A stretch of DNA of 64,000 nt. Origin: Embleya sp049739465 (GTDB lineage: Bacteria > Actinomycetota > Actinomycetes > Streptomycetales > Streptomycetaceae). This document shows positions 9,015-17,673 of the stretch, piece by piece. The notes under the pieces are model-generated. The model did not search any database, was not told where the DNA came from, and was given only the letters and a program-made list of their open reading frames with translations. The DNA lies in assembly GCF_049739465.1 (NCBI RefSeq), contig NZ_JBMHHY010000023.1, positions 62,001-126,000 of the forward strand, written 5' to 3'. The number at the start of each line of letters is the position of its first letter. The stretch's first letter is position 1. The position numbers were made by a program, and so were the translations under genes.

Positions 9015-9127
9015 GGCCTCAAGCGCCGGCCGGGCTACTTGGCCTCAAACGCCGGCCGGGCTGGGTGGCCTCAAGCGCCGGCCGGGCTGGATGGTTTGCC
9101 GCCCGGGCTGGAGGGGTTGCCGGCCGG
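9015..9127. repeat. 26-bp-period intergenic repeats, cluster 1
   Basis: Three near-identical 22-bp units start at 9015, 9041 and 9067, exactly 26 bp apart, each containing the core CAAACGCCGGCC or CAAGCGCCGGCC followed by GGGCT. Two worn copies follow to about 9127. The cluster fills the gap between the convergent S16 protease and ABC binding-protein genes. The same repeats recur at 17381-17673. Confidence 0.85.
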
Positions 9128-9141
9128 ACCGGGGTGCTCGG

Positions 9142-10119
9142 TTAGTGGATGAAGCCCTCCTGTTTCAGCCAGTCCTTGGCTACGTCTCTTGGTTCGCGGC
9201 CGGCTACGTCTACCTCTGCGTTTAGGGTGCGCATTACGTCTGTGGTCAGTTTTTCGGTGATCGGGGTCAGGACCTCTCGGATTGCCGGGTATTTTTTGTA
9301 GGTTTTTTCGTTGATGGTCACTGCCGCGTTGTAGTTCGGGAAGAAGTGGTTGTTGTCTTCCAGGACTTTTAGGTTCATCGCGGCGATTCGGCCGTCCGTG
9401 GTGAATACCTCGCCGAGGAGGCAGGTGCCGCCCTTGGCGGTTTCGGTGTAGATCAGGCCGGATTGCATTTTGCGGATGTTGCTGTCGGGGACCTTGATGC
9501 CGTAGGCCGCCAGGACTCCGGTCAGGCCGTCGCTGCGGGCGGCGAATTCGTTTTCCACGCAGAAGGTGACCGCGCCCGGGTTTTGTTTGGCGAGGGTGGC
9601 CACGTCGGTGAGGGTTTGTAGGTGGTACTTGAGCATGTTCGGCTGGGTTCCGGCGAACGCGTAGGTGTTGTTGAGGGGGGCCGGGGGGAGCCAGACGATG
9701 CCGTTTTTGAGGTCCTGGGTGGCTACCGCCGACCACTGGGCCTGGGGGTCGGCGATCGGGGTGGTGTGGCCCAGGTAGTTGATCCACGCGGTGCCGGTGT
9801 ACTCCCAGTACAGATCGACCGAGCCCTTCTTCAGGGCCTCGCGGGCGCCGATCGAGCCCTTGATGTTGGTCTTGTCGATCACCTTGGCGCCGGCGACCTT
9901 GAGCGCGATGCCCGCGATCTCGCCGAGGACCAGTTGTTCGCTGAATTCCTTGGAGCTGACGGTCAGGGTTTTGCCGCTGAGGGAGGGCTCGGTGTGGATC
10001 GAGCCCGGCTTGGCGTCGACCGTGAGGGGCAGGCCGCTGGTCAGGCCGCAGGCCGGGAGGGCGGCGAGGATGGCGAGGAGGGTCGGGAGGGCTGCCCGTC
10101 GGCTCGCGTGGCACCACAT
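9142..10119 (-). CDS. osmoprotectant-type ABC transporter substrate-binding lipoprotein (ProX/OpuCC-like)
   Basis: The 325-residue protein begins with a lipoprotein signal: charged start, hydrophobic core and LAALPAC lipobox with Cys near residue 24. It would be exported and anchored outside the membrane. The mature part is an OpuAC/ProX-type type-2 periplasmic-binding fold (LTVSSKEFSEQLVLGEIAGIAL ends the first strand-helix; later VDLYWEYTGTAWINYLG). It would capture glycine betaine, choline or a similar quaternary ammonium compound. It is the last gene of the minus-strand importer operon, four bases after the permease gene. The exact ligand cannot be read from sequence. Confidence 0.93.
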   Translation of the reverse strand: MWCHASRRAALPTLLAILAALPACGLTSGLPLTVDAKPGSIHTEPSLSGKTLTVSSKEFSEQLVLGEIAGIALKVAGAKVIDKTNIKGSIGAREALKKGSVDLYWEYTGTAWINYLGHTTPIADPQAQWSAVATQDLKNGIVWLPPAPLNNTYAFAGTQPNMLKYHLQTLTDVATLAKQNPGAVTFCVENEFAARSDGLTGVLAAYGIKVPDSNIRKMQSGLIYTETAKGGTCLLGEVFTTDGRIAAMNLKVLEDNNHFFPNYNAAVTINEKTYKKYPAIREVLTPITEKLTTDVMRTLNAEVDVAGREPRDVAKDWLKQEGFIH

Positions 10120-10123
10120 CTGC

Positions 10124-10939
10124 TCAGCTCCCGTTCCGCAGGCCGCGTGGGCGTAGGCCCTGTTCGGCGAGCGAGGCCAGCCAGTCCACGGTGAGGGCGA
10201 GCACCACGGTCAGCACGCTGCCGACGATCAGGACACGGGTGCGCTGGAGCAGGATCCCGTCCTGGATGATGTCGCCGAGCCCGCCCGCGTTGACGAACGT
10301 GGCCAGCGTCGCCGTACCCACGTTGAGCACCAGCGCGTTGCGTACACCGGCCAGCACGAGCGGCACGGCGAGCGGGAGTTCGACCCTGAGCAGCACGCCC
10401 GGCATGGACATCCCGATCCCGCGCGCCGCCTCGACCAGTTGCCGGTCCACGTCCTTGAGTCCGGCGATCGTGTTGCTCAGCACCGGGAGCACCGCGTAGG
10501 CGACCGCGCCGATGATCGCCACCTTGACGCCCACTCCCAGCCACAGGGTGAGCAGTACGAGCAGCCCGATCGCGGGGGTGGCCTGGCCGATGTTGGCCAG
10601 CGCCAGTACGAACGGCGCGAAGCGGCGGGCCCGTCGGCGGGTCAGCAGCACGCCCAGCGGGATCGCGATGACCAGCACCAACACCGTGGACAGCGCGGTC
10701 AGTCGGATGTGTTCCAGCACCCGGCGCTGCACGTTGGACCAGGCCAGCGTGGTGCGTTCGATCGAGTCCAGGTCCTGGTGGGTGATCCACTGCCACAGCG
10801 CCAGCAGGACCAGGCCGAGGAAGACCGGCATCACCACGAAGTCGGTCCAGCCGAACCGCGACGGCAGCGCCGGCGGGCGCGCGGCTCGGGTGTCGGCGTC
10901 CACGGTGGGCCCCACCGGCCGCACCTGCGGCTCGTTCAT
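10124..10939 (-). CDS. osmoprotectant-type ABC transporter permease (second)
   Basis: A 271-residue permease with a 45-residue hydrophilic N-terminus and about five or six transmembrane helices. The cytoplasmic coupling loop contains EAARGIGMSMPGVLLRVELPLAVPLVLAGVRNA near 170-200, the EAA motif contacting the ATPase. NVGTATLATFVNAGGLGDIIQDG near the C-terminus is typical of OpuCB/ProW-like permeases. ATG at 10939 overlaps the end of the ATPase gene by four bases, so translation is coupled. It pairs with the first permease (12185-12832) to form the membrane channel. Confidence 0.93.
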   Translation of the reverse strand: MNEPQVRPVGPTVDADTRAARPPALPSRFGWTDFVVMPVFLGLVLLALWQWITHQDLDSIERTTLAWSNVQRRVLEHIRLTALSTVLVLVIAIPLGVLLTRRRARRFAPFVLALANIGQATPAIGLLVLLTLWLGVGVKVAIIGAVAYAVLPVLSNTIAGLKDVDRQLVEAARGIGMSMPGVLLRVELPLAVPLVLAGVRNALVLNVGTATLATFVNAGGLGDIIQDGILLQRTRVLIVGSVLTVVLALTVDWLASLAEQGLRPRGLRNGS

Positions 10940-12192
10940 CGCTGGTCGCTCTCGGCCGGGTGCGCGCCGTCCTCGTGTCCGGCGCGTTGTTCCTCCTCGA
11001 TGCGCTGCACCTCGCGCTGTTCCTCCAACTCCTCCAGGTGCGCCCGCGCCGCCTCGCGATCGGCCTCGAGCATCTCCTGGATCGAGGCCATCAGGGTCTC
11101 GATCGAGACCACCCCGAGGTATTCGCCGCGCGCCCCGGTGACCGCCACCTTCCCGCCGCCCTCGGTCAGGATCGCGTCCAGCGCGTCCCGCAGCGTCGCA
11201 TCCCGCGTGACCGTGTCGCCGACCTCATGCGCGGTCACCGCGAGTCCCGGGCCGCCGCGTCGGACCTCCTCGCGCCGCAACCACCGGGTGGGCCGCCGCC
11301 GATCGTCCAGGAGCAATACCTCGTCGCCGCCGTACTCGCGCGCGGCCCGGCGGATGGTCGCGATGTCGTCGCGCAGACCCGCCGTGGCGTACGGCTTGAC
11401 CTCCACGTCGCGCACCCGGGACAGGGTCAGCCGCTTGAGCGCGGCGCCCGCCCCGACGAAGCCGGCCACGAACTCGTCGGCGGGGTTGGTCAGGATCGCC
11501 TCGGGGGTGTCGTACTGGGCGATGTGCGACTGCTCGCGCAACACCACGATCTTGTCGCCGAGCTTGACCGCCTCGTCGAAGTCGTGCGTGACGAACACGA
11601 TCGTCTTGTGCAACTCGTGCTGGATCCGGATCAGTTCGTCCTGGAGATGGCCGCGGGTGATCGGGTCCACCGCGCCGAACGGCTCGTCCATCAGCAACAC
11701 CGGCGGATCGCCCGCCAGTGCCCTGGCCACCCCAACCCGCTGCTGCTGACCGCCGGAGAGCTGGCGCGGATAGCGGTTGCGGAACTCGGCGCTGTCCAGG
11801 CCCACGGTCTCGAGCAGTTCATCCACCCGCGCGGACACCCGCGACCGACTCCAGCCGAGCATCCTCGGTACCAGGGCGATGTTCTGAGCGACCGTCATGT
11901 GCGGGAACAGGCCGCTGTTCTGGATCGCGTAGCCGATCTTGCGGCGCAGCTTGACCGGATCCAGGTGGGTCACGTCGCGGTCGTCGATCGAGATCAGCCC
12001 CGACGTCGGCTCGATCAGCCGGTTGATCATCTTCATGGTCGTGGTCTTGCCGCTGCCGGACGGGCCGACGAGCACCACCAGTTGCCCGGCCGGGATCTCC
12101 AGGGTGACCCGGTCGACGGCGGCCGTCTTCTGCCCGGGGAAGTGCTTGGTGAGCTCTTCGAGTCGAATCGTCGCGCCGGTGACGTCAGTCAC
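10936..12192 (-). CDS. osmoprotectant-type ABC transporter ATP-binding protein with CBS domains (ProV/OpuCA-like)
   Basis: The 418-residue protein has Walker A GPSGSGKTT (about 43), Q-loop, signature LSGGQQQRVGVARAL, Walker B VLLMDEPFGAVDP and the H-loop VTHDFDEAVKLGDKIVVL, so it powers import of an osmoprotectant. After about residue 270 there is a CBS-domain-like region (VTRDATLRDALDAILTEGGGKVAVTG and EYLGVVSIETLM), which in OpuA-type ATPases senses ionic strength. A Glu/Arg-rich tail follows. The start overlaps the upstream permease gene by eight bases, and the end overlaps the downstream permease by four. Confidence 0.94.
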   Translation of the reverse strand: MTDVTGATIRLEELTKHFPGQKTAAVDRVTLEIPAGQLVVLVGPSGSGKTTTMKMINRLIEPTSGLISIDDRDVTHLDPVKLRRKIGYAIQNSGLFPHMTVAQNIALVPRMLGWSRSRVSARVDELLETVGLDSAEFRNRYPRQLSGGQQQRVGVARALAGDPPVLLMDEPFGAVDPITRGHLQDELIRIQHELHKTIVFVTHDFDEAVKLGDKIVVLREQSHIAQYDTPEAILTNPADEFVAGFVGAGAALKRLTLSRVRDVEVKPYATAGLRDDIATIRRAAREYGGDEVLLLDDRRRPTRWLRREEVRRGGPGLAVTAHEVGDTVTRDATLRDALDAILTEGGGKVAVTGARGEYLGVVSIETLMASIQEMLEADREAARAHLEELEEQREVQRIEEEQRAGHEDGAHPAESDQR

Positions 12193-12832
12193 GAATCCCC
12201 CTGGGAACGGTCAGCCGGCCGAGGAGTACATAGGCGGCATCGAAGAGAAGGGCCAGCAGCACCACGCCCAACGTGCCCGCCCAGGCCGCGTTGATCGCGT
12301 TCTTGCTGCCGAGGCGGGCCAGCCCGGTGAAGATCTCGTTGCCCAGGCCCGGGCCGGACACGTAGGCCGCGATCGCCGCGATGCCCATGATCATCTGGGT
12401 GGACACCCGGATCCCGGTGAGCAGCGCCGGCCACGCCAGCGGCAGCTCGATCCGCAGCAGGATCATCAGCCGGTTCATCCCGATCCCGCGCGCGGCGTCC
12501 ACGAGTTGTGGATCGACGCCGGCCAGCCCGACGATCGCGTTGCGCACGATCGGGAGCAGCGCGTACAGGACCAACGCGACCACCGTCGGCGCCACACCCA
12601 GGCCGAGCATCGGGATCAACAGGCCGAGCAGCGCGAACGAGGGCACGGTCAGGATCGTTGCGGTGGTGCCGATCGCGATCCGGGACGCGAGTGGGCTGCG
12701 GTAGGTGGCGATCGCCACCGCGACCCCGATCAGCGTCGCGATCAGCATGCACTGGAAGACCGCGCTCGCATGCATCCAGGTTTCGATCCAGAGCTGCTCA
12801 CGGCGGCTGGAGACGTAGTCCCAGAAGCTCAA
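12185..12832 (-). CDS. osmoprotectant-type ABC transporter permease (first gene of operon)
   Basis: A 215-residue permease with about five transmembrane helices. The EAA-like loop is DAARGIGMNRLMILLRIELPLAWPALLTGIR (about 118-148), and ISGPGLGNEIFTGL-like sequence near 165 matches OpuCD/ProW permeases. It is the first gene of the operon permease-ATPase-permease-binding protein. The promoter should lie in 12833-12972, a gap that also carries the start of three GTCACCCGT repeats. No osmotic regulator binding site was recognised. Confidence 0.92.
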   Translation of the reverse strand: MSFWDYVSSRREQLWIETWMHASAVFQCMLIATLIGVAVAIATYRSPLASRIAIGTTATILTVPSFALLGLLIPMLGLGVAPTVVALVLYALLPIVRNAIVGLAGVDPQLVDAARGIGMNRLMILLRIELPLAWPALLTGIRVSTQMIMGIAAIAAYVSGPGLGNEIFTGLARLGSKNAINAAWAGTLGVVLLALLFDAAYVLLGRLTVPRGIRD

Positions 12833-12972
12833 GGCGGCCCTTCCCGCGATCCCGATGCCGACCGCAGGCGGTTACCGCGGGTAGTCGGTGGGGAAACGCG
12901 GGATGGGCCGAGCGGGGCGCGAGCGTCACCCGTTTCGGCGCGCCGTCACCCGTCCGCCACGGCGCGCCCGAG

Positions 12973-13443
12973 TCACCCGTCCGCGACGGCGCATTCGACC
13001 AGCGGGAGCACCCGGTAGGGGATCGGGTTCTCCAGCGCGATCGTGGTGGACGCGCGGACCACGCCGTCGAGTTCGATGATCTGCTCGATCACCTGCTGCA
13101 GATGCGCGTTCGAGCGCGCCACGATCCGGCACAGCAGGTCGCCCCGGCCGGTGATCGCGTGCACTTCGAGCACCTGCGGTACACACTCCAGGTGTTTGCG
13201 CAGATCGCGGCCCTGTCCCTGGCGGATCTCCAGCGTCGCGAACGCGGTCACCGTGAAGCCGAGCGTGGCCGGATCCACGTCCGGCCCGAAACCCCGGATC
13301 ACGCCGGCCTCGCGCAGTCGATCCAGGCGCGCCTGTACCGTTCCGCGCGCCACCGCCAGCCGGCGCGAACACTCCACGACACCGATCCGCGGCGTCTCCA
13401 CCAGCAGTCGGATCAGCGCGGCATCCAACCGGTCGATCTGCAA
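12973..13443 (-). CDS. Lrp/AsnC-family transcriptional regulator
   Basis: The 156-residue protein has an N-terminal AsnC-type HTH (about 5-55: LDAALIRLLVETPRIGVVEC and the recognition helix RGTVQARLDRL) and a C-terminal RAM/AsnC ligand domain with VLEVHAITGRGDLLCRIVARS. Such proteins form octamers that respond to amino acids. ATG at 13443 has GGGAGG upstream on the minus strand. It is divergent from the FAD-linked dehydrogenase gene (13516), its most likely target, with a 72-bp shared promoter gap. It could also control the transporter operon just downstream. A 27-bp imperfect duplication containing GTCACCCGT spans its stop codon. Confidence 0.92.
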   Translation of the reverse strand: MQIDRLDAALIRLLVETPRIGVVECSRRLAVARGTVQARLDRLREAGVIRGFGPDVDPATLGFTVTAFATLEIRQGQGRDLRKHLECVPQVLEVHAITGRGDLLCRIVARSNAHLQQVIEQIIELDGVVRASTTIALENPIPYRVLPLVECAVADG

Positions 13444-13515
13444 AGTGCCCTCCCTCGGGGTACTGGTTTCCCGGTGCCTACCCTGGGGCCATTCACGGCC
13501 ACACCGGGAGGCAGC

Positions 13516-14883
13516 ATGACCACCGACCTGATCGCTGCGCTGCGGGAGGAACTACCCGCGCACGTTCTGGTGACGGACGCGGACATCGCCGCATCGTACG
13601 CGCGTGACATGGCCGGCCTGTGCGCGGCCGGACACCCGGCGGTGGTGGTGCTCGCGGAGAGTACGGAACAGGTGCAACACGTGCTGCGGGTGGCCACCCG
13701 ACTGCGCGTACCGGTGGTTCCGCAGGGGGCCCGGACCGGGTTGTCCGGCGGCGCCAACGCGATCGACGGATGCATTGTGCTGTCGCTCGTTCGGATGAAT
13801 CGCATCCTGCGGATCGACCCGGTGGACCGTACGGCCGAGGTCGAGCCGGGGGTGATCAACGCCGAACTGTCCAAGGCGACCGCCGAATTCGGGCTGGTCT
13901 ACCCGCCGGACCCGTCCAGCTGGGAGACCTGCACGATCGGCGGCAACATCGGCACGGGTGCGGGCGGGTTGTGCTGCGTCAAGTACGGGGTGACCGCGGA
14001 GTACGTGCTGGGCCTTGAGGTCGTGCTCGCCGACGGGCGGCTGCTGCGTACCGGGCGGCGGACCGCCAAGGGTGTCGCGGGCTACGACCTGACCCGGCTG
14101 TTCGTCGGCGCGGAGGGCACCCTCGGGGTGGTCACCCGGGCCACCCTCGCACTGCGGCCCACGCCGCCGCCCGCGCTGGTGACGGTGGCCCAGTTCGCGA
14201 GCTCCGGCGAGGCGGCGCGCGCGGTGTCGGCGATCATGGCCGCCGGGCACACCCCCTCGCTGATGGAGCTGATGGACCGCACCACGCTGCGCGCGGTCAA
14301 CGCGATGGCCAACATGGGCCTGCCCGAGCACAGCGCGGCGTTGCTCCTGGTCGCGGTGGACACTCCGGCGCCGGCCGCCGAGTTGGCGGCGATCGAGGCG
14401 ATCTGCGTCGAGGCGGGCGCGTTCGAGGCGTTCACGGCGGAGGACGCGGCGGACTCCGCGCAGTTCCTGCAGGCGCGCCGGTTGGCGCTGCCGGCGTTGG
14501 AGCGGCTGGGCACGAGCATGATCGACGACGTCGCGGTACCGCGTTCGCGGCTCGGCGAACTGCTCGACGGGGTGGCCGCGATCGCCGAGCGCCACGACAC
14601 GGTGATCGGGATGTGCGCGCACGCGGGCGACGGGAACACCCACCCGATCGTGATCTTCGACGCGGCCGATTCGGCGGCGGTGGAGCGGGCCGGGGTGGCG
14701 TTCGACGCGATCATGCGGCTCGGGTTGGACCTGGGCGGGACGATCACCGGTGAGCACGGCGTGGGTGTGCTCAAGCGGGAGTGGCTGGCCGAGGAACTCG
14801 GGCCGGTGGGGGTCGAGGTGCATCGGGGCGTCAAGGCCGCGTTCGATCCGCTGGGGATCCTCAACCCGGGGAAGGTGATCTGA
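13516..14883 (+). CDS. FAD-binding oxidoreductase, glycolate oxidase GlcD/D-lactate dehydrogenase type
   Basis: A 455-residue flavoprotein with the PCMH-type FAD domain: VVPQGARTGLSGGANA (about 70-85), PPDPSSWETCTIGGNIGTGAGG (about 133-155) and LFVGAEGTLGVVTRATLALRP. The C-terminal FAD-oxidase domain has CAHAGDGNTHP and ends GGTITGEHGVGVLKREWL, typical of GlcD/Dld enzymes that oxidise 2-hydroxyacids such as glycolate or D-lactate. ATG at 13516 is preceded by GGGAGG at 13506-13511; the frame is open much farther upstream but that part has no homology. It is divergent from the Lrp/AsnC gene. No GlcE or GlcF partner gene is adjacent. Confidence 0.92.
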   Translation: MTTDLIAALREELPAHVLVTDADIAASYARDMAGLCAAGHPAVVVLAESTEQVQHVLRVATRLRVPVVPQGARTGLSGGANAIDGCIVLSLVRMNRILRIDPVDRTAEVEPGVINAELSKATAEFGLVYPPDPSSWETCTIGGNIGTGAGGLCCVKYGVTAEYVLGLEVVLADGRLLRTGRRTAKGVAGYDLTRLFVGAEGTLGVVTRATLALRPTPPPALVTVAQFASSGEAARAVSAIMAAGHTPSLMELMDRTTLRAVNAMANMGLPEHSAALLLVAVDTPAPAAELAAIEAICVEAGAFEAFTAEDAADSAQFLQARRLALPALERLGTSMIDDVAVPRSRLGELLDGVAAIAERHDTVIGMCAHAGDGNTHPIVIFDAADSAAVERAGVAFDAIMRLGLDLGGTITGEHGVGVLKREWLAEELGPVGVEVHRGVKAAFDPLGILNPGKVI

Positions 14884-14962
14884 GCCGGCGGGTGGTGGGG
14901 GTGCCGGGTGGTGGGGGTGAGGGTGGGCGCGGGGGTGAGCCTGGGAGTGGGAGTGGGAGTGC
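14884..14962 (+). repeat. G-rich tract after the dehydrogenase gene
   Basis: Immediately after the stop codon the plus strand carries at least eight runs of three to five G separated by one to five bases (GGTGGGGGTGCCGGG and on to GGGAGTGGGAGTGGG). In RNA or single-stranded DNA this could fold into G-quadruplexes and may act in transcription termination. No hairpin terminator is seen. Confidence 0.55.
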
Positions 14963-15166
14963 GCCTTTTGGTGGTGCCTGTACTTCTCAGGGCGCACGCT
15001 TCGGGGGTACTTCGGGGTTCGGGTCGTCCTTCGGTAGTAGGTGCGATCGGCACTCGCGGGCGACGCCGTGGGAGGGGTGCGACACCTAGGTTTGGGTGAG
15101 TCGCCCCTGGTGGGGCACACGGTGTCGCCCTCTCGGGGCGGGACGGGTCGTTTGGAGGTGGCGGTC

Positions 15167-15283
15167 GTGGAGAAGCGGGACAGTCGAGAGGTACGGGTCG
15201 CGGCGATCGCGCTGCTGCGGCGGCGTCAGGCACGCGCGCAGGCCACCGCCCGACTTGTCACGGCGATCCGCCGGGCGGCCTGA
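15167..15283 (+). CDS. possible 38-residue basic small protein
   Basis: GTG at 15167 is preceded by GGAGG at 15154-15158 with eight bases spacing and opens a 38-codon frame. The product is very basic and helical (REVRVAAIALLRRRQARAQA in the middle), without cysteines or a membrane segment. It sits alone in the 530-base gap between the dehydrogenase and the epimerase genes. I do not recognise a family. In DNA this GC-rich such a frame can occur by chance, so the call rests on the ribosome site only. Confidence 0.3.
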   Translation: MEKRDSREVRVAAIALLRRRQARAQATARLVTAIRRAA

Positions 15284-15417
15284 GTCTTCGGCCCGGTTCT
15301 TTGCTTATCGGTGCGGTTGTCGTCGGCCTGGCTTGCTGAGTGGGTCTCGATGTGGGTCTCGATGCGGTTCTCGGTGCGGTGCTCGGCACGGCCTGCGATA
15401 AGGCTTTCGGCGCCGAG

Positions 15418-16278
15418 TCAGAGGGCGCCGGCTTCGGCCGCGGAGCGTACGGTCGGGTAGAGCGGGCGGTAGCCGAGTTCGTAACGGGCGCGGGTGGTGT
15501 CGGGCAGGCCCGCCCACGGGTCGCCGGCCACGCCTTCGGTTTCGCCGGCGCCGTTGGTCGTGAAGGTCAGGCCGTGTAGGGCGTAGAGCTCGTGCACGGT
15601 GAGCGGCGCGTCGTCGCCGACGTTGTACACCGCCGACGGCACCCATTCGGTACGCAGCACCCGGAGTAGCGCCTGAGCCACGTCCGCGTGGTGCACGCTC
15701 GGCAGCCGGCGGTGCGCGGCCCAGCGGGCGCCCAGTGGCAGGAAGTCGCGCATGTGCGAGTCGCCGTCGCCGTAGACGAACGCCAGGCGCAGGATCACCA
15801 GGTCGAACCCGAGTTCCGCGCGCAGCGTGAGCAGTTCGGCATCGGCGGCGGCCTTGGTCCGCGGGTAGTTGCCGAACGCGGGGGTGGGTTCGATGGGGTC
15901 GCTCTCCAGGGCCGGGCGGCCGAGGTCCTCGCTGTAGACGAGGTTCGTGCTCGTGTGTACGAACCGGCGAATGCCCGCCGCCGACGCCTCGCGAGCCAGG
16001 GCCACCGCCGCGTCGTGGTTGACCGCGCGGGCCTGCTCGTCGCCGACGCCCCGGAACGCGGCGGCGAGGTTGACCACGACGTCGACGCCGGCGAGCGCTT
16101 TGGCCCGGTCGGTGGGGGCGAGCAGGTCGCCGACGACGGCTTCGGTACCGGCCGGTGCGCGGTCGGCGTTGCGGACCAGGACGCGGACGGTGTCGTGGGG
16201 GGTGAGGGCGGCGAGCAGGCGCGGGACGAAGCGGGTGCCGATGTTGCCGGTGGCGCCGGTGACCAGGACTGTGGTCAT
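15418..16278 (-). CDS. NAD(P)-dependent epimerase/dehydratase (extended SDR)
   Basis: The 286-residue protein starts with the Rossmann motif VTGATGNIGTRFV (residues 6-18), then VLVRNADR, DLLAPTD and VVNLAAAF. Ser/Tyr/Lys active-site features include STNLVYSED near 125 and YPRTKAAAD near 150 (YxxxK). It would act on a nucleotide-sugar or another carbonyl/hydroxyl substrate. It is divergent from the XRE regulator at 16487, a pairing in which the regulator often represses the reductase. The ATG at 16278 follows AGGAGCACCC on the minus strand. The exact substrate is not inferable. Confidence 0.9.
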   Translation of the reverse strand: MTTVLVTGATGNIGTRFVPRLLAALTPHDTVRVLVRNADRAPAGTEAVVGDLLAPTDRAKALAGVDVVVNLAAAFRGVGDEQARAVNHDAAVALAREASAAGIRRFVHTSTNLVYSEDLGRPALESDPIEPTPAFGNYPRTKAAADAELLTLRAELGFDLVILRLAFVYGDGDSHMRDFLPLGARWAAHRRLPSVHHADVAQALLRVLRTEWVPSAVYNVGDDAPLTVHELYALHGLTFTTNGAGETEGVAGDPWAGLPDTTRARYELGYRPLYPTVRSAAEAGAL

Positions 16279-16486
16279 GGGTGCTCCTTGGTGGGGTGGG
16301 TGGGGTGGGTGGGGTGGCGGGTTTCACTGTCGAAGTTGGGCTCCGGACTTGGAGTGGCTTCAGCTTGGCGGGGATGTTCGGGGGGCGGGAGAGACCTGAT
16401 CAACCGCGGACTGGGGATCCGGGGATCGGTGATCCGGGGACAAGTGGTCCCTGGATAGTGGGCGCCGGCCGGCGGATCCTTGAGGG
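16279..16486. promoter_or_regulatory. divergent epimerase/XRE promoter region with repeats and a G-rich block
   Basis: Near the epimerase start the plus strand has a GGTGGGGTGGGTGGGG-type block (16290-16319) with four or more G-runs. Near the XRE gene there is a 10-bp direct repeat GATCCGGGGA at 16416-16425 and 16431-16440, overlapping the palindrome GGATC-GGT-GATCC (16423-16435). These are the best candidates for the XRE protein's operators. GATAGT at 16454-16459 may be the -10 of the XRE gene. Confidence 0.45.
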
Positions 16487-17326
16487 ATGAGTGATCGTCA
16501 GGAACTCGCCGGCTTTCTGCTGCGCAGCCGCGAACGGCTGACCCCGGCCGACGTGGGGCTGCCCGTTGGGGCGCGGCGGCGTACGGCGGGGTTGCGGCGG
16601 GAGGAGGTCGCGCGCTTGGCCGGGATGTCGGTCGACTACTACGCGCGGCTGGAGCAGAACCGGGGGCCCAACCCGTCGCCGCAACTGCTCGCGGCGTTGG
16701 CCCGGGCGTTGCGGTTGGACGAGGACGGTCGGGACCATCTGTTCCACCTGGCCGGGCAGGTGCCGCCGGGGCGGACGTCGGGGTCCGACGCGCACGTGTC
16801 GCCAGCGATGTTGCTGGTCCTTGATCGTTTGCACGATGTACCGGCGCAGGTGGTGTCCGATCTGGGCGACGTGCTGGCGCAGAACGCGATGGCGGTCGCG
16901 CTGATGGGGCCCACGGTCGGGCGGAACATCCTGGAGATGTGGTTCACCGAGCCGGCGTCGCGACTGCGCTTCCGCGCCGCGGACGCGGACGGGTTGTCGC
17001 GCTCGCACGTGGCCGATCTGCGGGCGACGGTGGGGCGGCGGCCGGCGGATCCTCGGCCGGCCGCGCTTGTCGCGCGGTTGCGGGCGGGGTCGGCGGAGTT
17101 CGCCGGGTTGTGGGACGCGCACGATGTGGCGGTGCGGCGGGGGATGGACAAGACGATTCGGCACCCGGCGGTGGGGGAGATCACGGTGCGGTGCGAGGTG
17201 CTTGTTGCCGCGGAGGCGGCTCAGCGGTTGGTTGTGTATACGGCGGCGGCCGGGAGCGATGCGGCGGAGCGGTTGGCGTTGCTTCGGGTGGTTGGCGTGC
17301 AGACGATGGGGGCGGAGGTGGGGTGA
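16487..17326 (+). CDS. XRE-family regulator with MmyB-like C-terminal domain
   Basis: The 279-residue protein has an N-terminal Cro/C1-type HTH: RRTAGLRREEVARLAGMSVD followed by YYARLEQNRG (about 30-62). The region from about 105 onward matches the MmyB-like ligand-binding domain found in actinobacterial regulators (LDRLHDVPAQVVSDLGDVLAQN, then a GRNILEMWF segment). Such proteins usually repress an adjacent oxidoreductase; here the divergent epimerase at 15418-16278 fits. GC content and codon use match the core genome. Confidence 0.9.
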   Translation: MSDRQELAGFLLRSRERLTPADVGLPVGARRRTAGLRREEVARLAGMSVDYYARLEQNRGPNPSPQLLAALARALRLDEDGRDHLFHLAGQVPPGRTSGSDAHVSPAMLLVLDRLHDVPAQVVSDLGDVLAQNAMAVALMGPTVGRNILEMWFTEPASRLRFRAADADGLSRSHVADLRATVGRRPADPRPAALVARLRAGSAEFAGLWDAHDVAVRRGMDKTIRHPAVGEITVRCEVLVAAEAAQRLVVYTAAAGSDAAERLALLRVVGVQTMGAEVG

Positions 17327-17380
17327 GGGTTGGCCGGGGTTGGCTTCATGTGCGGAGTGGGCCATTCGGCCTCGTCATTT

Positions 17381-17673
17381 GGCCTCATGCGCCGGCCGGG
17401 CTACTTGGCCTCAAACGCCGGCCGGGCTGAGTGGCTTCAAGCGCCGGCCGGGCTGATTTGGCTTGAGTGCCCGCCGAGGTGAGCGGTCTCGGGCATCAGC
17501 CCGGCTATTGGCTTCAAGCGTAAGACTTGTTGCTGGGCATCGGTGTTGGTTGGGCTGAGGTGGCCCCTGGCGCCGGCCGGGCTGGATGTGCGCGGCTGAC
17601 CTTGGGTGTTGGTTGAGCCGGATTGGCCTCAAGCGCCGGCCCGGCTGATGTTGGCTCAAACGCCGGCCGGGCT
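17381..17673. repeat. 26-bp-period intergenic repeats, cluster 2
   Basis: Units start at 17381, 17407 and 17433 with the same 26-bp period as at 9015. Further copies or part-copies lie at about 17568-17583, 17625-17646 and 17653-17672, with decayed DNA between. The core is CAAACGCCGGCC/CAAGCGCCGGCC followed by GGGCT. The cluster occupies the convergent gap between the XRE gene and the AlaRS-like gene. Confidence 0.85.

Noticed and set aside
9015..9088. CRISPR array
   Set aside because: Units are 22 bp with only 4 bp between, all nearly identical; there are no spacers and no cas genes.
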